From positions 124,001 through 188,000 of the forward strand of contig NZ_JAEUAO010000006.1 of the NCBI RefSeq assembly GCF_019511375.1: a stretch of DNA of 64,000 nucleotides. The letters are read 5' to 3'. Below, in pieces: positions 60,426-64,000 of this stretch. This DNA is from Rhizobium herbae. GTDB taxonomy: Bacteria > Pseudomonadota > Alphaproteobacteria > Rhizobiales > Rhizobiaceae. The notes below the pieces were generated by a model that searched no databases, had not been told where the DNA came from, and saw nothing but the letters and a program-made list of their open reading frames with translations. Position 1 is the first letter of the stretch. Every line of letters starts with the position of its first letter. A program made the position numbers and the translations under genes.

Positions 60426-62141
60426 ATGCATCAGGCAACCGCACCATCCCTCGAATACATGCAGGCGACGATCAGCGCGATCCTGCCTGCCGGAACAACG
60501 GCCCATATCTGGCTCAAGGCCCTGCAGGAGGAAACTCCTGCAAGCCTTTTCGCAACAGCGGATGGCATCGAGATCGGCGCTGTCACGACCGACAACACCG
60601 AGGAATTCTCGTTTCGGACCCTGAGCGTCAGCCAGGGCGGCGAGACCACGTTCAGCTACGATCCTTCGACCACCGAGCTTTCCATCGTCTACTCCTATAG
60701 CAGGCAAAGCGCGATGACCGAAGGTGTCCGTGTTCTCTACACGCGACCGACGAACGCCATGCCCGAGCTTCCGGGCAGCTATCACTTCCGTCCCCCCTTC
60801 GGGTGGATGAATGATCCAAACGGTTTCGGGCGCTTCGGCGAAAAGATCCATCTCTTCTATCAGCACTATCCGCATACGCCGCGCTGGAATACGATGCATT
60901 GGGGACATGCCGTTTCCGACGACTTTTTGCATTGGACGCATCTTCCGGTCTTCCTTTTTCCGCCTTCGGAGCTTTCAGCGCGGGCCGATGGGCTGGGCGG
61001 CGCTTATTCCGGTTCGGCAATAGCCTTGCCGGGAGAGCAGGGTGGCGTCCGCATCTTCTTCACCGAGCACATCAAGGGCCGCCGGCCAGAAGAACAGAGA
61101 CAATTCGCGATGAAGATCGAGGATATGATCAGTGCGGATGCCGCCGAACTGATCCTGCCGCAGCGCCCAGAGGGCCTGGATCTGAAGCTGGATTTCCGCG
61201 ATCCTTACGTCTTTAAAGGGCCGGACGGCCGCTGGAAGATGCTGCTGGGAAGTCGCGACCACAGCGGGGGCGTCATCCTGCTGTATGAGACGGATGATCC
61301 GCAGGCAGCAGGAGGCTGGCGTTTCATCGGTGTCCTCCATCGCGAGGACCGTTTCAAAAAGAAACCCGCAGAATGCCCTTGCATGGTGCCGCTCGGCGGG
61401 GCGCCGGACGACCCGGATACTCGATGGGCGCTCATCTTTGGGCTTTTGACCAGCCGGGACCTAGCGACCGGCCGGCACAATATCGCGATCGCTACTGTCG
61501 GCCGGTTCGACGGGATGAGCTTCGCACCTGAATTCGAACAGGAGCTCGACTTCGGCACCGACGCATACGCGTTCCAAGCTTTCGTCGATCGGTCCGGACC
61601 AGTGGGCATCGCCTGGCTCGCCAACTGGAGCGATGTGTCCAAGGACGCTGATATGCCGACGGCGATGACTTTGCCGCGCCGTCTTCTGCTTCGGGACGGT
61701 GCGCTTCTGACGCCGCCCGTCGATGCTGTCTTGACACTTCGCCAGAACCGTATCGACAGCGACGGACTTCTGGCCGGCGAGACCGTCTGCCTCGGCAATG
61801 GAATGGTGGAAATTTTCCTGGATCTTTCCTCGCCCGGGAATGCCTTCAAGCTGGAATTCGAACATCCGGAGACCGAATTGTCGGTGCAACTCGACAGTGA
61901 GGGACTGAGCATCCCCTTCGCCCGTGCAGGCGATACGATATTTCCGCGCTACATCGCGGCTGGAGCGCGCCCTTCGTCCATCCGCATTTTTCTCGATGCC
62001 GGCTCAATCGAAGTCTTTGCCGACGACGGCCGATGGACTGGAACGAAACGCCTGCCCGGCTTCGAGGGAGTCCGGACGGCTCGCCTGCACGCCCCGGACG
62101 GCAATATCGCGTCGGCCGGTATCTGGCAGCTCAAGCTATAA
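60426..62141 (+). CDS. Glycoside hydrolase family 32, cytoplasmic beta-fructosidase
   Basis: A 571-residue GH32 enzyme (beta-fructosidase/sucrase-like) with the three catalytic motifs: WMNDPNG (nucleophile Asp130), RDP (258-260) and EC (acid/base Glu316 in PAECPCMV). A C-terminal beta-sandwich follows (EVFADDGRWTGTKRLP region), and about 115 residues precede the catalytic domain, an N-terminal extension not needed in minimal members. There is no signal peptide, so it hydrolyses sugar after import. ATG 60426 is used; TTG 60417 is an alternative. Confidence 0.92.
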   Translation: MHQATAPSLEYMQATISAILPAGTTAHIWLKALQEETPASLFATADGIEIGAVTTDNTEEFSFRTLSVSQGGETTFSYDPSTTELSIVYSYSRQSAMTEGVRVLYTRPTNAMPELPGSYHFRPPFGWMNDPNGFGRFGEKIHLFYQHYPHTPRWNTMHWGHAVSDDFLHWTHLPVFLFPPSELSARADGLGGAYSGSAIALPGEQGGVRIFFTEHIKGRRPEEQRQFAMKIEDMISADAAELILPQRPEGLDLKLDFRDPYVFKGPDGRWKMLLGSRDHSGGVILLYETDDPQAAGGWRFIGVLHREDRFKKKPAECPCMVPLGGAPDDPDTRWALIFGLLTSRDLATGRHNIAIATVGRFDGMSFAPEFEQELDFGTDAYAFQAFVDRSGPVGIAWLANWSDVSKDADMPTAMTLPRRLLLRDGALLTPPVDAVLTLRQNRIDSDGLLAGETVCLGNGMVEIFLDLSSPGNAFKLEFEHPETELSVQLDSEGLSIPFARAGDTIFPRYIAAGARPSSIRIFLDAGSIEVFADDGRWTGTKRLPGFEGVRTARLHAPDGNIASAGIWQLKL

Positions 62142-62162
62142 ATTTGGGAGGAAGAAACGAAA

Positions 62163-63206
62163 ATGGCATCGGTTACAATCGACAATGCCCGCAAGCAATT
62201 TGGCGCCCTTTCGGTGATCCACGGCGTTTCCGTCGACATTGAAGACGGTGAATTCGTCACCCTGGTCGGTCCCTCGGGTTGCGGGAAGTCGACGCTCCTG
62301 CGGATGCTCGCAGGGCTCGAGGAGATTAGCGACGGTGAAATCCGCATCGGCGGCCGGGTGGTGAACAACATCGCACCCAAGGAGCGCGATATTGCCATGG
62401 TCTTTCAGAGCTATGCGCTCTATCCGCACATGACTGTCGCGGAGAATATGGGATTTGCGCTGAAGCTTCAGGGCCGCGACAAAGCCACCATCAACAAGCT
62501 GGTAACGGAGGCCGCCGATATCCTCGCGCTCGGGCCATTGCTCGACCGTCTGCCGAAGCAACTGTCCGGCGGCCAACGCCAGCGCGTCGCCATGGGCAGG
62601 GCGATCGTGCGCCATCCGCAGGTCTTCCTTTTCGACGAGCCGCTGTCGAACCTCGATGCCAAGCTGCGCGTCACGATGCGGGCCGAGATCAAAGAACTGC
62701 ACCAGCGCCTCAAGACAACGACGGTCTATGTCACGCACGACCAGATCGAGGCGATGACGATGGCCGACAAGATCGTCGTGATGCGCAACGGTCGGATCGA
62801 GCAGATCGGCAAGCCGCTCGAGCTTTTCGACCGCCCGGCCAACACCTTCGTCGCCTCCTTCATCGGCTCGCCCTCGATGAACCTCTTCGAGGGGACGATT
62901 GACAGCGGCAGGTTAATCCTGGATGGAGCAGACCTTCCACTCCCGGCGGGCCACGAGTATGCCGCCACCAAGACCTACGGCATCCGTCCCGAGCACTTCT
63001 CGATCCGGGATGGTGGCGTTCCGGCAACCATCGTCGTAGTCGAGCCGACCGGCTCGGAAACCCACGTCAACGCTAAACTCGGAAGCGCACATGTCACACT
63101 GCTCTTGCGAGAAAGAGTTGAACTGCAACCGGGTCAAGAGATTTCGATCGCTCCCGATCTCTCCAAGGTTCATCTCTTCGACAAGGACGGGCTCCGCTTG
63201 AACTGA
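62163..63206 (+). CDS. Oligosaccharide ABC importer, ATPase (UgpC/MalK type)
   Basis: A 347-residue ATPase: Walker A GPSGCGKST, signature [15 protein letters not shown], Walker B VFLFDEPLSNLD and a C-terminal TOBE regulatory domain (about 240-345, with GIRPEHFSI). It powers the two permeases at 58596-60420. Last gene of the operon; GGGAGGAAG precedes it. Confidence 0.94.
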   Translation: MASVTIDNARKQFGALSVIHGVSVDIEDGEFVTLVGPSGCGKSTLLRMLAGLEEISDGEIRIGGRVVNNIAPKERDIAMVFQSYALYPHMTVAENMGFALKLQGRDKATINKLVTEAADILALGPLLDRLPKQLSGGQRQRVAMGRAIVRHPQVFLFDEPLSNLDAKLRVTMRAEIKELHQRLKTTTVYVTHDQIEAMTMADKIVVMRNGRIEQIGKPLELFDRPANTFVASFIGSPSMNLFEGTIDSGRLILDGADLPLPAGHEYAATKTYGIRPEHFSIRDGGVPATIVVVEPTGSETHVNAKLGSAHVTLLLRERVELQPGQEISIAPDLSKVHLFDKDGLRLN

Positions 63207-63749
63207 ACCCAGCAGCCCGCGCAAGGTTTGGCTGGAGCGCGCTACCTCCATTTCATTTTCGACCTGCACGGGGCAGAGTGGCATTGATTGTCAAGTTCTA
63301 TACCGGGGCGCTATTCGCAGGATATTCCGGATATCGACAAAGGTCGCCGTCTCGGTGAACGTGTCGCTGCGTGCCGCTGGGCGAGTGTTTCGGCCATCGC
63401 GAGGAAATTTGCGACTTCCCGGCGGACGATCACGCGCCTACGAGATGAAAGTTACGCTCCGTTCGCTCGTGAGAGCGCAGGAGTTTGAACTGCTCTTGTC
63501 CGGACCCCTATTTGTCGTGAATCCGCGAGGGCCGATCACCCCGGAGGGAGTGACCCGCCCGCGACCGATTTACTCAGCCGAACTAAGCGTCATGAGCGAT
63601 GCTCCCGCCTCCAACCTCGTGTTCAGCCACGGCAGGGGCAAGGTGACGGTTGCTACCCGGTGTGTTCCGGCCGCGTTGGAAAACCCCTTGATGGAATCGC
63701 ACCACGGCCACCTTCGACAACATATCCGACGAGGTGCTGGTCCCACGCA
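63207..63749. other. Non-coding, probably decayed region at the right end
   Basis: No intact gene. A 66-residue frame at 63288-63488 contains ASVSAIARKFATSRRTITRL, resembling the C-terminal helix-turn-helix of a resolvase/invertase, without the catalytic domain. The rest has no readable product. Confidence 0.4.
63288..63488 (+). pseudogene. Possible resolvase C-terminal fragment
   Basis: The 66-residue frame ends in a helix-turn-helix-like segment (RLGERVAACRWASVSAIARK, then ATSRRTITRLRDESY) as found at the C-terminus of Tn3-type site-specific recombinases. The N-terminal serine-recombinase domain is missing. Weak evidence. Confidence 0.3.
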
Positions 63750-64000
63750 TGGCGCCGCGATGGTGTCGGTGGCCGAGGTCTTCCAGGACTCGGCGAGAGA
63801 TTGCAGATCGTTTCCTCGTTCGGCATCACTCCGAAATCGCTTCGGCGGATTCTGCAGATCACCGAAGGTATCACCGCCAAAATCTTCCATATGATCGACA
63901 CCCTCGCGGTCAACGCCATCGAGAGTGGCCGCGAATGCATCACCGAGGAGTCGGTTGAGGCCACAGAAGCGCCTACCGAAAGGGAAACCCCGGAGAAGCG
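63750..64000 (+). pseudogene. Frameshifted TniB-like transposition ATPase fragment
   Basis: Reading on the plus strand gives ERLQIVSSFGITPKSLRRIL, then ITEGITAKIFHMIDTLAVNA and IESGRECITEESVEA, which looks like the C-terminal end of a TniB/transposon NTP-binding protein. The same family pattern (AAMVSV, upstream) is in another frame, so at least one frameshift separates them, and the N-terminal ATPase motifs are absent. It runs off the window edge. Called from memory of the family, not by search. Confidence 0.35.

Overview
The window looks like accessory DNA, probably a chromid or megaplasmid, of an alphaproteobacterium of the Rhizobiales and most likely the Rhizobiaceae. The reasons are the GC-rich coding, the many solute-specific ABC importers each with its own regulator, the rhizopine-type mocD/mocE/mocF genes, a pcaIJF block with an IclR regulator, BA14K and DUF1236 family envelope proteins, and an EcfG/RpoE2-type promoter. 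I saw no rRNA, tRNA, CRISPR array, replication origin or intact insertion sequence. A degraded transposon-like remnant lies at the right end.

Layout. 22-1599: an RTX calcium-binding protein with widely spaced repeats. 1694-6840 (minus): acyltransferase, two family 2 glycosyltransferases and an ABC exporter, a likely surface-glycan operon. 7217-8495: a CBS-domain protein and an alpha carbonic anhydrase. 8717-14350: a polar amino-acid ABC importer with a fold-III PLP enzyme (D-threonine aldolase-like), a Rid protein and an IclR regulator. 14379-24070: MocD-MocE-MocF oxygenase system plus a divergent PanB-like protein, divergent from a LacI regulator, an IolI-like isomerase and an inositol/ribose-type ABC importer; together they suggest use of an O-methylated inositol or rhizopine-like compound. 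24319-28050: pcaF, pcaJ, pcaI and divergent pcaR (beta-ketoadipate to succinyl-CoA and acetyl-CoA). 28383-33246: a small unknown protein, then a second sugar ABC importer split over two divergent operons with an SDR-type epimerase/dehydratase. 33596-40947: an envelope/stress block (class A PBP with a BA14K tail, DUF1236 protein, double-BA14K protein, FAD-Rieske protein, CMD-MerR pair). 41254-55857: a peptide-type ABC importer and two paralogous FAD oxidoreductases bracketing a kinase, a PdxA-like dehydrogenase, an unknown TIM-barrel protein, a second fold-III PLP enzyme and a second Rid protein; this is the best candidate for an undescribed catabolic pathway. 56171-63206: a LacI-controlled ABC importer with a cytoplasmic GH32 fructosidase for fructo-oligosaccharides or sucrose-like sugars.

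A recurring structural signal is a perfect or near-perfect stem-loop just after the stop codon of each of the five solute-binding-protein genes, which probably raises expression of the binding protein over its membrane partners. Several convincing inverted-repeat operators lie next to the matching regulators (IclR, LacI, PcaR, MerR, GntR types). All functional calls rest on reading motifs and context by eye; no database search was run.
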